Source of the DNA: Pocillopora verrucosa
Taxonomy: Eukaryota; Cnidaria; Anthozoa; Scleractinia; Pocilloporidae
Direction: 5' to 3'
Assembly: GCF_036669915.1 (NCBI RefSeq)
Contig: NC_089320.1
Coordinates: forward strand, 2,705,129 to 2,769,128
Length of the DNA: 64,000 nt
Translations under genes and position numbers: made by a program
The notes under the pieces: generated by a model
What the model was told of the DNA's origin: nothing
Databases searched by the model: none
The model's input: the letters and a program-made list of their open reading frames with translations, nothing else
Shown: positions 20,472 through 32,186 of the stretch, piece by piece
How the letters are laid out: each line of letters opens with the position of its first letter
How positions within the stretch are numbered: the first letter of the stretch is position 1

Positions 20472-22464
20472 GAATGAATGACATAAAGAAACACGGACGA
20501 AGTCGAATTCCATAAACCTATTACAGGATCTTGGCATTACAAAGGAATCTACAGAAAAAAAAAGGGGAAGGAAGATTGAAAAAAGGAAGTCTGTACCACG
20601 GATTTTTTCCCATCGAAAGATGACGAATATAAAAACATTTACCTAACTATCCGGACTGCTGTAACGAGAATTATTTCAAATTTTGTGTTCTTGGTTTATT
20701 TAAATTATTAATTTTTGGGAATTGTCTGTTATTTTAATAATGAAAAGTTCAATTCGTATATTTTTACGCCATTCAGCAACGATGTAAACTCATTCTAATC
20801 AAAAAATGTTTAAAAAGGTAAAACTATTAAATACTATCACTATTATTTGATAATCAAATGATTCAAGTATTCAGCTTTCCGTCAGCTACTCCTTGTATTT
20901 TTTTTTAAAAATAATTTTTCAACCCTTCTTAACAAGGGTTCCTATCGCCGGTGGTTCCTGCATCTATTTTATTTTTGTTTCCTCTCAGGGGCTTGTTTAC
21001 CCTCGAAATTATTGTTAAAGGTTTCATTCATTTTAGGACAATTTTCAGCGAACCAAGACAAAAAAAAAAGCTCGGTAAAACGTAGTAAAGGTGTTGTTAA
21101 ATACACCAGCAATGCTTCGCAAAATATCAGCAACAGGGCTGACAACTGAAAGCAGAAATGTGCTATAATTTTAGTGAACTTATAACTTAAGATCAATATT
21201 TTTGTGGGCATGTATAGTTTTTTTTAAAGTAAAAAAGCTATCCACGGCCGGACGGGTCTGTTTACCCTCTTGAGAGACAAGCTTCTCATCTATTCAGACA
21301 ATACTGCATCATAAAACGGGCATCTTGATTTTTATCTACAAGTGTTTTGGTGTAGGGCGCTCATAATCCAATACTTCCTCACTGTACAATCCTCTCAATT
21401 ATGAAAGCCTTGCCAACAGGTGGTTCGATTGTCTTTCACCAAGTTTCATTTTTATTTCCTTATTCAAGGAAATATGGCAAGGTGTCATCTCAGCATCTGT
21501 TAACATTTCCGAGGTCTGATGGTTATCTAATGAACTTAGCTTCAGCAAAATCAGCAGCTGTACATGACGAGCCACTTACCGTCAAAAACCACGGTTCGCA
21601 ATATTGTCATCCAGTGTTTCAGCGAAACAGCGTTTCTTTTCATGAAAGCTTTGTGTAAAATAACACATTGCCATCGCCGCTTTCACCTCTTTCAAGACAA
21701 AGATCAATCGATAAAAAACTCTTTATACTAAAATTGACCAACAAAAATTTCCTTACAATGACTGCCATTTTGTTGCTTGAGGGAGAAGGCTCTCTCGGTG
21801 TAAGGATTATTTATCAAAAATGTGGACCCAATCTATAGATGAACAAGTCCTAAGTCACATCGGCGCTAAAATTTTGCTTTTATTTCCACCACATTTCAGT
21901 CGTTAATAATTTCCTCACAAGTAAATTTACCATTAAAGCCTACCACGCTGATGACCCAACTAAAGAACTCAGTGAAAAAGAAAAACAAATTCCCTATTCA
22001 AATTTACTCCGTGTCAATCTCCGCCTCAGTTCCCTTAATTTTTACTTCGATCCTCTCTTGATGGCGGTAATTTTCATCCTTTTGATGACAGAAATTTTCA
22101 TTCATATAATTATTCTCCAATACTCACTCACTCAAGACCTTTTCTAAGACCCGTTTTCCATTCAACAGTTCTTTCCCTTGATATTTGATTTTCTTCTTTC
22201 TTCCCCTCAAACATTTAACTTTCCGGTGACTTTGGAAGGGGTAAATTAGTGGAGATCCTGTGCACATCCCATAACACTAAGAAAGTCTTGAGATAAATGC
22301 AAACAAAAGTTATTGGATTTCAGTTGAATTAAAATGAAAGGAACCATAGATTAATAACTCGCTATCAACGGCGTCCATTATTAACGTCCTGTCGCGCCAT
22401 TTGTCAAAATTTAATGATAGCGTTCATGATAAGGTAATATTGTACTCAATAAGAGCACAGAGAG
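20472..22464. other. Intergenic between P2 and P3
   Basis: AT-rich. It contains a minus-strand ATG frame of 80 codons at 20969-21211 with a hydrophobic stretch but no family features. Nothing else is supported. Confidence 0.45.
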
Positions 22465-22473
22465 TATAAAATA
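22465..22473 (+). promoter_or_regulatory. TATA box of P3
   Basis: TATAAAATA lies 111 bases before the P3 start codon, consistent with a core promoter and a short 5'-UTR. Confidence 0.55.
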
Positions 22474-22575
22474 AGTTGAAATCACACCGACGGGACATTC
22501 AACAGAACAGTGCTTCTTAGCCACAAATTTCATTAAGAGTCTTGTCTTTGATTCTTTGATTCAAAAAAAGCCAAT

Positions 22576-23563
22576 ATGTTACAAAAGACTTCTCTTTTTC
22601 TCTTTTTAGTTGTAGTTCTATATCTCATGAACGCATGTTTCTCTCTGGAAGACGACGAAAGATTTATGTCATCAAAGGATGAAGAAGCCAAGGTTTTTCA
22701 GTTAAAGCCGAGGAAGAGGTCTCCGTGTATTATCGGCACCCGATATCGCAGCAAGCATTGTGTAGGAAAGAGATTCTTCAAGGCTCAAAACCTCAAGGTA
22801 TGTCTACGGCTATTCTCTGCCTCTAAGATGCATTAAAAATAAAAAAAAAATCACTTTTCATTAGAACCTACTGGCTATCATTTTTTTTAATTCAATGACC
22901 TTGTCTGTTAGTTCCAACCGTTAAAAAAGATTGCACCCTCGAATCTGCTTTATTGCGAATTGAATTGGTTTCAAACGAGGGAAAATAATGGTACTCTATT
23001 TTTTCCTCTTGCTTCAAATTAAAAACAGCGATGTGCCTTTCTTCATAACCGATTGATTCGAAACAAAACTATTGGTGACCCATATTACGCACGGGTGCTT
23101 TTCCCGCGAAAAGGTTTCAGACGGTTGATTGGTTCTGTCATTCTTTTAGCTTTTTTTATCAATATTGATAGGTTTATTTCTAAACTTGTCTTAATGTATT
23201 TCGCGGTTTGATTCTTAATTGTGCCTGGACGATTCCTTTGAAGTTTCGAATACTTTTCCAGCTTCGAGAAGATATACGGTGAAATGAGATATAACTACAT
23301 TGTAGTAGGAAATGGACCGGTCGAGTGCACCTTTAGACATAGAGATGTCTGTCCAATCATAGTGCCGTTTCAAAGTAAAAATTCTAATAATCCCACAGAA
23401 GGGATCTTGCGGTTTTTCAGCGTGTTCACTCTTTTCACAAAGAGCTATGAATCTAAGGAAAGTTTTTATATATTAACTCAGAGATAGAAGGAATCTTTGG
23501 AGAAGTTAGCGCGCTTTTCTTTCGCAGAGTGCCATGGAAAACCCAGGCTATCTAGCTCCGTAA
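22576..23563 (+). CDS. Small secreted two-cysteine prepropeptide P3 (predicted amidated)
   Basis: Exon 1 is 22576-22797 (74 codons, phase-0 donor CAAG|GTATGT). The signal peptide covers residues 1-23 (TSLFLFLVVVLYLMNACFS). An acidic spacer (LEDDERF...DEEAK) precedes Lys-Pro-Arg-Lys-Arg, then the core SPCIIGTRYRSKHCV, then Gly-Lys-Arg. Dibasic sites on both sides with Gly before the second are the textbook arrangement for a C-terminally amidated peptide; here it would be 15 residues with one disulphide (10 residues between cysteines). Exon 2 is uncertain. Best guess is 23528-23563 after CTTTCGCAG (12 codons to TAA); an alternative acceptor near 25436 gives seven codons to TAA. The stop-bounded end used here is therefore provisional. 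Confidence 0.7.
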
Positions 23564-23595
23564 ATGATTTTAGAACTGGAAATGGGTACGAAAGA

Positions 23596-23762
23596 CAATT
23601 GACCTCCAAATTTAACCTCAAATGATTCCTGAGGAGGTCAACAAATGAACCTCAAATGAAATCACAAATGAACCCGCACCTCAAATGATCCTCAATTAAA
23701 TTGAACCGCAAATGATCTTTCTACCGCAAATTACTCTAAAGGAGGACCGCAAATGATCCCAT
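23596..23762. repeat. Irregular short tandem repeat 'aaatgaacctc/aaatgatcctc'
   Basis: About ten imperfect copies of an 11-14 base unit built on CAAATGA followed by CCTC or CCGC. No coding sense. Confidence 0.65.
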
Positions 23763-26700
23763 AGAGAAATCTAAAATGGCGTGGACAAAAGGGCGAATAA
23801 TGGAACACGTTATGTGTGACATCAAATGTCGGCGGTTTCTTATCGATTTTAGCGTACATCACCATCGTGGGAAAAGAAAAGAGGGACAAAGGTGCAGAGG
23901 TTGTACAACAGATATCAGTCTGCTTGTGTTTTAAGAAAGAAAACGTCGGAGGCAACGGCTCCAAAAGCATCATCAACACTTCATTTCTTGCTTTCGTGCT
24001 CAACACTGAATGGGTTTTAGTTCATATCGTTGCAGATTTATATCGGCAATAGCATTGTAAATCACTGATATTAACCCTCAACTAAAAGGAGACTCTTCGA
24101 TTATTACAGGAATCATAAAATTAGAAGTTGATTGTCGTTTGATTTCCAATTATTTTTGCGCACGCAAGCCATCTATCGATATCAAATCACTCTGTTATTA
24201 GAAACACATAAAGTCCATTAAATTGACGACTTTTGGATTCGAAATTTAACAATGCGACAGGATAAATCAAACTTTTGATGCTGTGTGCAATCCACTCCCA
24301 ATAAACACATTCGATTTCATATACCTCATGTTATATGTAAGCAGAAGAATTAGGCTACCCAACGTTATTTGATGTTTTCAGAGCATATTTCATTTACAAA
24401 TAATTTGCACTGGAAAGCAATCGCTGTATTAATTCAAATCATATTTTCAAATTAATCCTTTCTCTAAGAGGGTAACAAAGGTAGTTCTTGAAGGTGGGGA
24501 GGGGAGGGCTGATCTCGTTTCACGAATTTTAGAAATATTTAAGCGTCGCTTACACTTTAAACAGCATTTCACGCGCCACAAATTTTAAAGGGAAAACTTT
24601 TAATCTCTTTTCTAGCGCACGAAATTTCAGGAAAATCTCGAGGGCTTTTACGAAACGAAATAACAAACTCACGGGTCACGTATATTTCAGGAGGTAAATC
24701 ACGCCTCACGCTGACTCATAGATGCACGAATCACGTTCGCCTTCTGTAAAATTCACGCGTCGCATATTAAATGTAGCCCTGATCACGCGTCAGTTCTCTA
24801 CTCTAGTTTCTTATTAATTAATTAGTCTATTTTACTTCGAGTTTACTTTGATATGAATCAGTTGTTTGTAGAGCTTTAGAAAAAAGAATTATGGGTCATT
24901 CGGGTTTTTTCTTTAATCAACGGTATCATTTGCGTAGCTGTTCAGAACCAAAGTAAAAACAGGCCTGCCACCTGAAAGGCGGGAAAACGTGAGCGACTGA
25001 GACAAGATTGATTTTATGTTTGCATCTGATTGGTTGAATCGGTTGGATGAAATTCCTCTACCAATCACACGGCGCAGTAAAGCACAACGAAAAAACCCCG
25101 GATTACTGTCGACAATTGAATAAAAATTCCTGTATGGGAAAAGAAAACCGTTTATATCGGAAAAACTTAACAACTTAAGAAAATCGAAGCTGTCTTTCCT
25201 GTACCTAAGTTTGAATCAGCATTACATAAAAAGAAACATCAAAGGAAATTTTAAAGCAGCTTACTCCTCAAAACCATCTCTATAACCGCTTTGAATTCGC
25301 ATGAACGCAGCATTTCTGAACAATCTCTTTCTTTAGTGCTTGAAATTAAAAAGAAATTTGCTTATGTTAGCTTTAATATGTTTCCATTCCTATTCATTTG
25401 GGTTTTCTTTAGATTACCGAGGATTCAACATAAGGAGCAATCGATGCTGAATGACAGAATAATTAAAAACAGCAATAGAAACTATTTTAAAAGCAACTGC
25501 TACCTCGGACTCCTGAACAAGTTCCCGTCAAGACTGCAATCTACTGATAGCTGTATGTCAAAAAGATCCGTCGGCTCAACACATGAAGAAAGACCGTCCG
25601 CTAGTCATTACTGAATGCATATTGGCGGCAGGAGTCTTATTATATAACAATGTTTTTAGAAATATTGTTCATGAGTATTATTTGTAAAGTAAAACTTAAC
25701 TAAGAAAATAGAATAAAAACTTGATTCCTTATCCGTGCGCTGTGAATGTCCACACGTAGTCGCTAAAAACTTACAGACAAGATTTGTCAAGGTCGGGTTT
25801 TTTTCAACCATTTAACCCTCAGAAGTGATTAACGTGTAATTTCCCCTTAAAATATCCATACGTTATCCAGTCGAAAGGCAATGAGAATACACAAACTTAT
25901 CGGGTAGAAGTTGAAATCTAATCTAACACCAAATTCTCATAACTGATTTACAAAGAAATATCCAGGAACTAGAAAAGAGAATTAACAATAAGACCTCGCT
26001 AGTTAAAGTGTTAAAAATTGGGTATCGATAAAACCGGCCTAACAATCAGGAATTAACGTAAAAGGCGATTAACATCGCTTTAGGTATATGCTGTCAAATT
26101 CGGTCATAAATATTCGATTGAATATTGAAAAAAACCCTCTAAACCTTCATAGAATTCCAGAGCCTCTAAAGACAAACAAAAAATTAATTTTTTAGACAAT
26201 TTTTTTTCTTAGAACTGGACATCTTAGTTGTAGCTGTATTCTGCGATGAAGTTAAAAAAAAATGCCACTTGTAAATGGAAAACGAAAAAGTGAGAAAGCT
26301 GTGGTTATTTTAAAACAGCAAACACGAGAGGCAGTTTTGAATTTTTGACCGATCACTGTAAGTACACAACCGTTTAGACCTCCATAAACAGTTATTCCAC
26401 AGTTTAACAACCAACTAAGTCATTAGATTACGTCTTCGCTACCTTTAAATATTGAGTATAAAAAAATTCATTGGAATTTTTCGGAAAAGAAATGGAACAA
26501 AGGCTGATCAGGACTTTTTTTTTTAATGGTGTTTGAGTCGTTTTATACGTCAATATCCCACATTTAAACAAACATTTCCTGTTGTTAATCGGTTCTTCAG
26601 CCAAATAGACACCAAACTTAATATTACAAACAAACGCGCCTCGTGTGCCGCATGTTTTTTGACCACATTTTGACGTCATTTGTGATCTAGTGCTGAAAAA

Positions 26701-29198
26701 GTGCACGGCAACATGGAATCTGCTTGTTAACTGTCTCCTTTAAACGCAATACCTCGCAGTTGAATCCTTTCGAACGTATTTCGCGAAATACACAATGCAC
26801 ACTGAAAAACACTTCTAAGGTAGAGAAAAACAGACAAACAAAACCGACATTGTTTTCATTTTTTTAAAATATTTTGACACGAATTCCATCGAGTTTTGTC
26901 TACTTCTCCTCTCTCGTCATTATAAATTATATGCTTTTTAGTAAAGAAATTACGATTGTATACAAAAATTATATTCACTTGGTGAAATACTTTAAAAAGA
27001 ACGGTATCTTTGATAAAGATTATTAAACTTATCCAAAATCAGTAAATTTTACAAATTCTATCTTGTTTCTTTGCGGTTAATTTGTCCGAAAATGAAAATA
27101 AAAGCACCAAAATTATACCCTCCTGTCTTTGCGGTTACATTGACTAGAAAAAGTGACTCACAAGGGTTTGGCTTATGGCGGATGTTGAAGAAAAAAGGAG
27201 TATGTTTACTTGGTTAAAAGCGTCATATCTACACCTGTTTTGACGGAGAAAGGCGGCAAATTTAACGCCGCGCCAAATCGTTTTAGACACGGTTGAATAT
27301 CGAGATAACGTTATTCTTTTTCACGGCAGGGTCGCCGTCACTAATTTGCGTCAATCTTCACCATTCCCGACGACCCTTGTATCTCTGTCAGTAGTAATTC
27401 CGTCATCTTCGATTTTTGCCTTGATGAAAAACTGATGAGTCTCTTTAAAGTTTCCTCGCTCCTACCCAAAATTCTTCGTAGGTCAGCCAAATATCAGATT
27501 AAGAAAATTCCGGCGAAGCCTTGTAAAAGAAAAAGGCAAATAGTTATAACAGAAACTTAAAATGAACGTTTTTAGCTCATACTAGTCGGTTGTCAGATAG
27601 AAAACATGAAATAAAAATAGCTTGAGGGTCCGGATCTCATCACAAAGAATACAAAGCAGGCTATGTGATAACAACGTTTATGTGAAAGGTGATATGAATC
27701 ATATCGTGCAATATGTTTCCCAAAAAGAAGGGTTTTCGTTTTGTCATTTACATATCAACAGATTTAAAGTAAGAGGTCGTCTAAAACTATACCAAATTTC
27801 TCAGTGCTAGAATTTACCAGCTTGGCATCAGAGTCGCCGTGGACGCCGACTTAGTTTATTTCAGTGGGTTAACTCATGCTACGCATCTCACTGATTTTGA
27901 CGTTAAACATTCAGGGATTTGATTCAAATGGACACAGAGTCATGATATTTTAGGGGATTAGTCTTATTATTATTTATTACTATCGGCTTTAAATGTCAAA
28001 TCGGAAGAGCAAAAGCCCTTTTATTTGCCAAAATCACGCAAGGCTAAATGAACAAGAAGGATACGTAAAATAAACTGACAAACAGAGATATACTTTAGAA
28101 ACTTCTACCCGGCGACTTAAAGATCGTGGCAATCCATCAAGTTTTGCCAACTTATTATCCGTGATGCTCCGCTTTGTCTTCTGTATGTGTTCAATATCGG
28201 TCCCATAAGTTATCTTTTTTTTTTGTTTTGTTTTGTTGTTGTTGTTTTTTTACGATAGTTAATCTGTCTGTTGTGATCACCGCCTAGTCTGAGCTCATCT
28301 GAAGCAGTCATTGAAATATACATTCTAAACCTGAACGATTGCCTTTGTTCTCTTGGCCGCGCCGTTAAATTGTCCGCGTTTTTCCGTCAAAGCAGGTGTA
28401 TGTATGACGCTTTTCAGCACGTAAAGAACGCCTCTTTTCCTTACTAACCACTAGACGCCAAACTGTTGTACGTCACTTTTTTTGGGCAATGTAGCCGCTA
28501 AGACAGGAGGATAGAATTTGGAACTCTTTTGGTTTTCCACTGTTAGGGCACAGGCAACCGCATTCTGAATCATCACGATTTTTATAAAATAGCAGGATTA
28601 ATGGAACCTGTACTTTCAACTGGTTTTTAAATAGTAGCACAGTTGAGTTCCCCAGTTTCGTGAAAGTCTGGTTCACTCATTCCTCAGCAAATGTAAAACA
28701 TTCAGGCGTTTACTGAAGCAACTACAATTAAGTTCTTGCCGAAAATAAAGCGGGTGCGTTTTAAACACCATGAAGCCTTTCTTATCCTTCATTTATTTTG
28801 AGCCGTTATGGAACATGATTTGGTGGGGTTTATCAAATCAATCATAGTTATTTTAACTTCGGTTATGCCATGAAATGACGAAAGGTTCTTGGCATTAAAA
28901 TAACGCAAATGCAATTTACGTCAAAGAAGTCTCAAAAATATCATTTTTTTTTTTCATCTCTACCTTCGTCTTCTTTTATGGGTAAAAAAGGTGCTTTTTT
29001 CCTCCATCGCACTTCCGGGCCGCTCAGACTGTTTTCTTTTTTCCACAAAGCGGCGCAATTTGTTTTCGCAGTTTCACTTCCGGTTTTTATAGCTGTCGAA
29101 CTTCCGAAGTTGTTACAGAAGGCTATTATCCAACAAATCACGGACGTTAAACTGTTTGCATATCCGCTTAAACAACACGACCATTTTTCCACTGATGG
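23763..29198. other. Long non-coding stretch between P3 and P4
   Basis: AT-rich. At 24540-24790 a run of 'tcacg'-containing segments (cacgcgccac, cacgggtcac, cacgcctcac) looks like a degenerate repeat. At about 26640-26710 there is a fragment similar to the 34386-34561 MITE ('tttgtgatctagtgctg', 'caacatggaatct'). A (TTTTG)n/(TTG)n run is at 28215-28250. No recognisable exon except the weak frame near 25380-25614. Confidence 0.5.
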
Positions 29199-29206
29199 TA
29201 TAAATA
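29199..29206 (+). promoter_or_regulatory. TATA box of P4
   Basis: TATAAATA lies 86 bases before the P4 ATG, in the same relative place as the P3 TATA box. Confidence 0.55.
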
Positions 29207-29284
29207 CGACTTTCCACCAGATAATCCAACATCACAACGTTTTGCACCTAGAGGCCGTGTCAAACGCAGAACAACCAGTGCACA

Positions 29285-29503
29285 ATGACAGTCACGAAGA
29301 TATATATCCTTTACTTCTTCATCGCCACGCTTCTTCTCGATTCCGTGAAGAAATCTGAATGTTCCTCTGATAAATGGACTTTTTCTGGAAAGATGGCAGC
29401 TGGCTTCTCCACTCAAAAACGTCCCAAACGAAGCCCGTGTATTGTTGGTACAAGATGGAGAACAAGAAGATGCCAGAAAAGCAAACGAGCTCTACAACCG
29501 AAG
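29285..29503 (+). CDS. Small secreted two-cysteine prepropeptide P4 (exon 1)
   Basis: Exon 1 has 73 codons and a phase-0 donor CCGAAG|GTACGC. The signal peptide covers about residues 1-25 (YILYFFIATLLLDSV). A spacer follows, then Lys-Arg-Pro-Lys-Arg and the core SPCIVGTRWRTRRC, then QKS and Lys-Arg. There are 10 residues between the cysteines, as in P3; Tyr is replaced by Trp and the ring is very basic (four Arg). No Gly precedes the downstream Lys-Arg, so no amidation is predicted. Exon 2 is unresolved. Candidates are an acceptor at about 30155 (CCTTTCAAG; 11 codons, VFFSDRDWNKN) or one at about 30269 with a longer frame ending at 30384. First-exon length equals that of P1. Confidence 0.7.
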
Positions 29504-29696
29504 GTACGCAACAAAACTAAAAATCTATATCAGAGATAATTCCACGCAAAGAAATCCGGTTTCGTCTTAAGGCGACTTGTGAGTCGGTTTGCAAAACAAC
29601 GTTTACCAAAGAGTTTTACCCAGAGATATTCAGTAACGTAAAAATTATTTTATACCAAGTTTTTGAGCTAAGAAATGATTGTTAACAAATATTTTG

Positions 29697-29852
29697 AAGG
29701 GGTAAGTTTGTAAAGAAACTGTGGTGTTGCGTCGGTGGGAGAGTATAACAGGGATATTTATTATTATCGAATGAGTATATAACGTAAACTGGCCACCGTA
29801 AAGAGTTTCAAAGCTGACGTTTCGAGCGTTAGCCCTTCGTCATTCGCTCTCT
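29697..29852 (+). repeat. Dispersed repeat family A, well-preserved copy
   Basis: Reads 'ggggtaagtttgtaaagaaa', 'gtggtgttgcgtcggtggga', 'taaactggccaccgtaaaga' and 'gctgacgtttcgagcgttag'. The best reference copy in the window for the family. Confidence 0.75.
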
Positions 29853-32186
29853 TAGACGCGTAAGACGTGTGTGATTAACGCTGACCTGTAAACGATAAGC
29901 GACAACAATCGGAATTCAAGATCGTAAGTAAATTCCTGTTCTGGGAACTACAAAAAGCAAAACATTCAAAAAGAAAAAAATCTAGGCGTCGACGGATGTT
30001 AGGGTGTACTGATGCTAGGGTGTAAAAGGTTGCTATCAACAAAGCTACGAAGCTATATGTTGAGAGCTAGGTAAAGTGTGCTGGGTTTTGTTCCCCATAA
30101 AGAAGTATGAAAAAAACAATGATCAAGAATTCATGCTGTCACTTTTCCTTTCAAGGTATTTTTTTCTGATCGCGACTGGAATAAAAATTGATGAACAGAC
30201 ACTAAAAAGAAGAGGAAAAAAAAAAAGATGCACGTGGGGTCAAGGCCATTGGTCTAGGCATGTTCAGATCAAGTCTTCAAGGCAGCTCACCACGTTGGAA
30301 AATAATTGCTTGATGCTGAAACTGTTTATTTATGACTTTGACAGAATAAAGGAACTAACCCAGCTTGGTTTAATCAGAACTTGACACCATACCATGTATG
30401 CATTAGTGTTTTATTACAAAGATAACAAAGATAATTGCTTGGTCATCACTTATCATGGGGGTGGGTCACAATTAAACTTTCCTCAGCCCCCCCCCCCATG
30501 AGGCTCTGTAGTGTTCTAATGATCCCATATGATTGGCAGTCAATTTTCTCTGAGTTCCCCCTCCTGGTAGAGAAGCCTGCCCCCCCTTCCCCCTGGTTCC
30601 CTCCTAAACCATGTGATCCCCCAAAAAATCCTCAGACTCCCAGGTGATAAATAATGACTGCCCCATAAAGATGAAGATTTTTTTCCTACATGCATTTATT
30701 ATTTTTGTTTTAGTTTTGTTGCTTTGTGATGCTCTCATGTGAAGCCCTCACTAGATGCTGTTATGCGACACCCCCATGAATCTCCTTTTGTGCAACTGGG
30801 GAAGTTTGCAAATCCCCTCTCAAGCCAAAGATACAATCTCAACATTATCATCCAGACCAAAAGACGTCAACCTCAAGACACAATTATAATTAATATGAGA
30901 AGAAATTACATACTCAAATACAAAGTAAATAAGAAATAAAGGCTGGTGCCAACACAAAACAACCTCAGAGAGAGGACATTCAATGAAGAGAAAAAATATT
31001 TAACCCTTTAACTCCCAAGATCAGATTGTTAATTCTCCCCTCTAGCTGCTACATATTTCCTTGTAAACAAGTTACGAGAACTTAAACCTGAGTATTGAGT
31101 ATTCTTATTACATGTTTGCTGAATATTGTATGGATATTGTAGAGAGAACTAACATTTTCATCACTTCTGGGAGCTAAAGGTTTAATAGGCTTTAGTGAAT
31201 CCTTAGATATTATTTCTGTGCAGCCTAGAAACTGTACATGTGACCCATGGAAATATTTACACAACTTCATTTTTGTTGTATATGGTTTTAAGGAAAAGCA
31301 AATTTTGTACAAGAAAAACAAACCTCTAACATTCACAACAATTTGTGTGTAGCTTTAAGATTTGCTCTTCTATAGATACTGATATTTAAGTTGAATAGTC
31401 AATACAAAGTTGATCCCTGAAAATCAACTCAAAAATTTGTTTAATGTTTTCTAATTTAGGGCTATTGTAAATGATATCAACGGAATTAATTCTTTACATC
31501 TAAAAAATTAAAACTTGTGGATGTACGACCAGCAACATAAAAAACAAAAATAATTAATCATACAAATTTGGCACAAAATGTGTGTTCACTATCTGCATTG
31601 GCCTATGAGAGGAGAAACATACTCCTCAAACCAATAAAATTAATTTACAGTGTTTATCTCCACATCCGAAAAATAAAGATGAAAATATGACGACTATTTT
31701 CTTGAGATTCCCAAGAGTAACCAAACCTTTCTAGGCTTGCATTAAATGCACAGATGTAACAAATTCACCTGGGTTCCAGGACAAATGGTTGTAAAGAATT
31801 CTTTGAATCTTATGGCCTATGAAGAAGATGGAGCTGGATTGATAGTGTGTGCTCTGAATGTCACCATCAGCTCTACCAAGAGTGGCCTTTCGATGGACTC
31901 CAGATGGCCAATGAAAGAGAGGCCAACCTGAGGAAACTTGGAGGACAACCACAGAAAGGGAAACGAGGAACACAGCTCCAGACGGAGGCAGCCTGACAGA
32001 CTGGCAACCAACAGAATTAAATGACATTCTCTGCCAGATGCCTCATGTGCATAGAAGCACAAACGTTCATATACAATTCATACTGGAAAAGTATAAATAA
32101 TAAGTTTCTGGAGCTCACTTCTCCTTTTTAAAAGCTTTAATGTTCTGCTTACTGTAGTTGCATGTAGAGTGACTTCCATCCATGAA
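29853..32186. other. Non-coding region between P4 and ICMT
   Basis: Contains possible P4 3' sequence, a C-rich block at 30487-30650, a family C repeat at 31003-31185 and the ICMT 3'-UTR. Two overlapping minus frames at 31731-32062 show no recognisable domain and are probably UTR. Confidence 0.45.
31003..31185. repeat. Dispersed repeat family C
   Basis: Starts 'ccctttaactcccaagatca', continues 'gttaattctcccctctagct' and 'tccttgtaaacaagttacga', and ends 'cttctgggagctaaaggttt'. A second copy is at 37588-37792. Complementary 'ccctttaac...gttaaagg' ends suggest a short DNA-transposon derivative. Confidence 0.65.

Noticed and set aside
20969..21211. 80-codon minus-strand ATG frame with a hydrophobic stretch
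   Set aside because: AT-rich composition alone explains the Leu/Phe-rich segment. No signal-peptide logic, homologue in the window or splice context.
22717..22770. Similarity of the P3/P4 ring (C-x-x-G-x-x-Y-R...C) to vertebrate melanin-concentrating hormone
   Set aside because: Only a few positions match, ring size differs, and P1 lacks the Gly and Tyr. Probably convergence; not used for naming.
23284..23487. Plus-strand 67-codon ATG frame with CTFRHRDVC
   Set aside because: Two cysteines but no signal peptide and no match to the P1-P4 core. It sits in the P3 intron.
25291..25614. Plus-strand 107-codon frame with two Cys and a hydrophobic stretch after an internal ATG
   Set aside because: It does not begin at ATG. 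The frame entering from the ctttag acceptor does not match P3's donor phase, and the cysteine spacing does not fit the family. Kept only as a possible alternative 3' end for P3 in another frame.
28909..29358. 149-codon plus-strand frame overlapping the P4 start
   Set aside because: It overlaps P4 exon 1 in another frame and contains the P4 TATA box and 5'-UTR. A shadow frame.
31731..32062. Two overlapping minus-strand frames downstream of ICMT
   Set aside because: No domain, no splice logic, and within the probable ICMT 3'-UTR.
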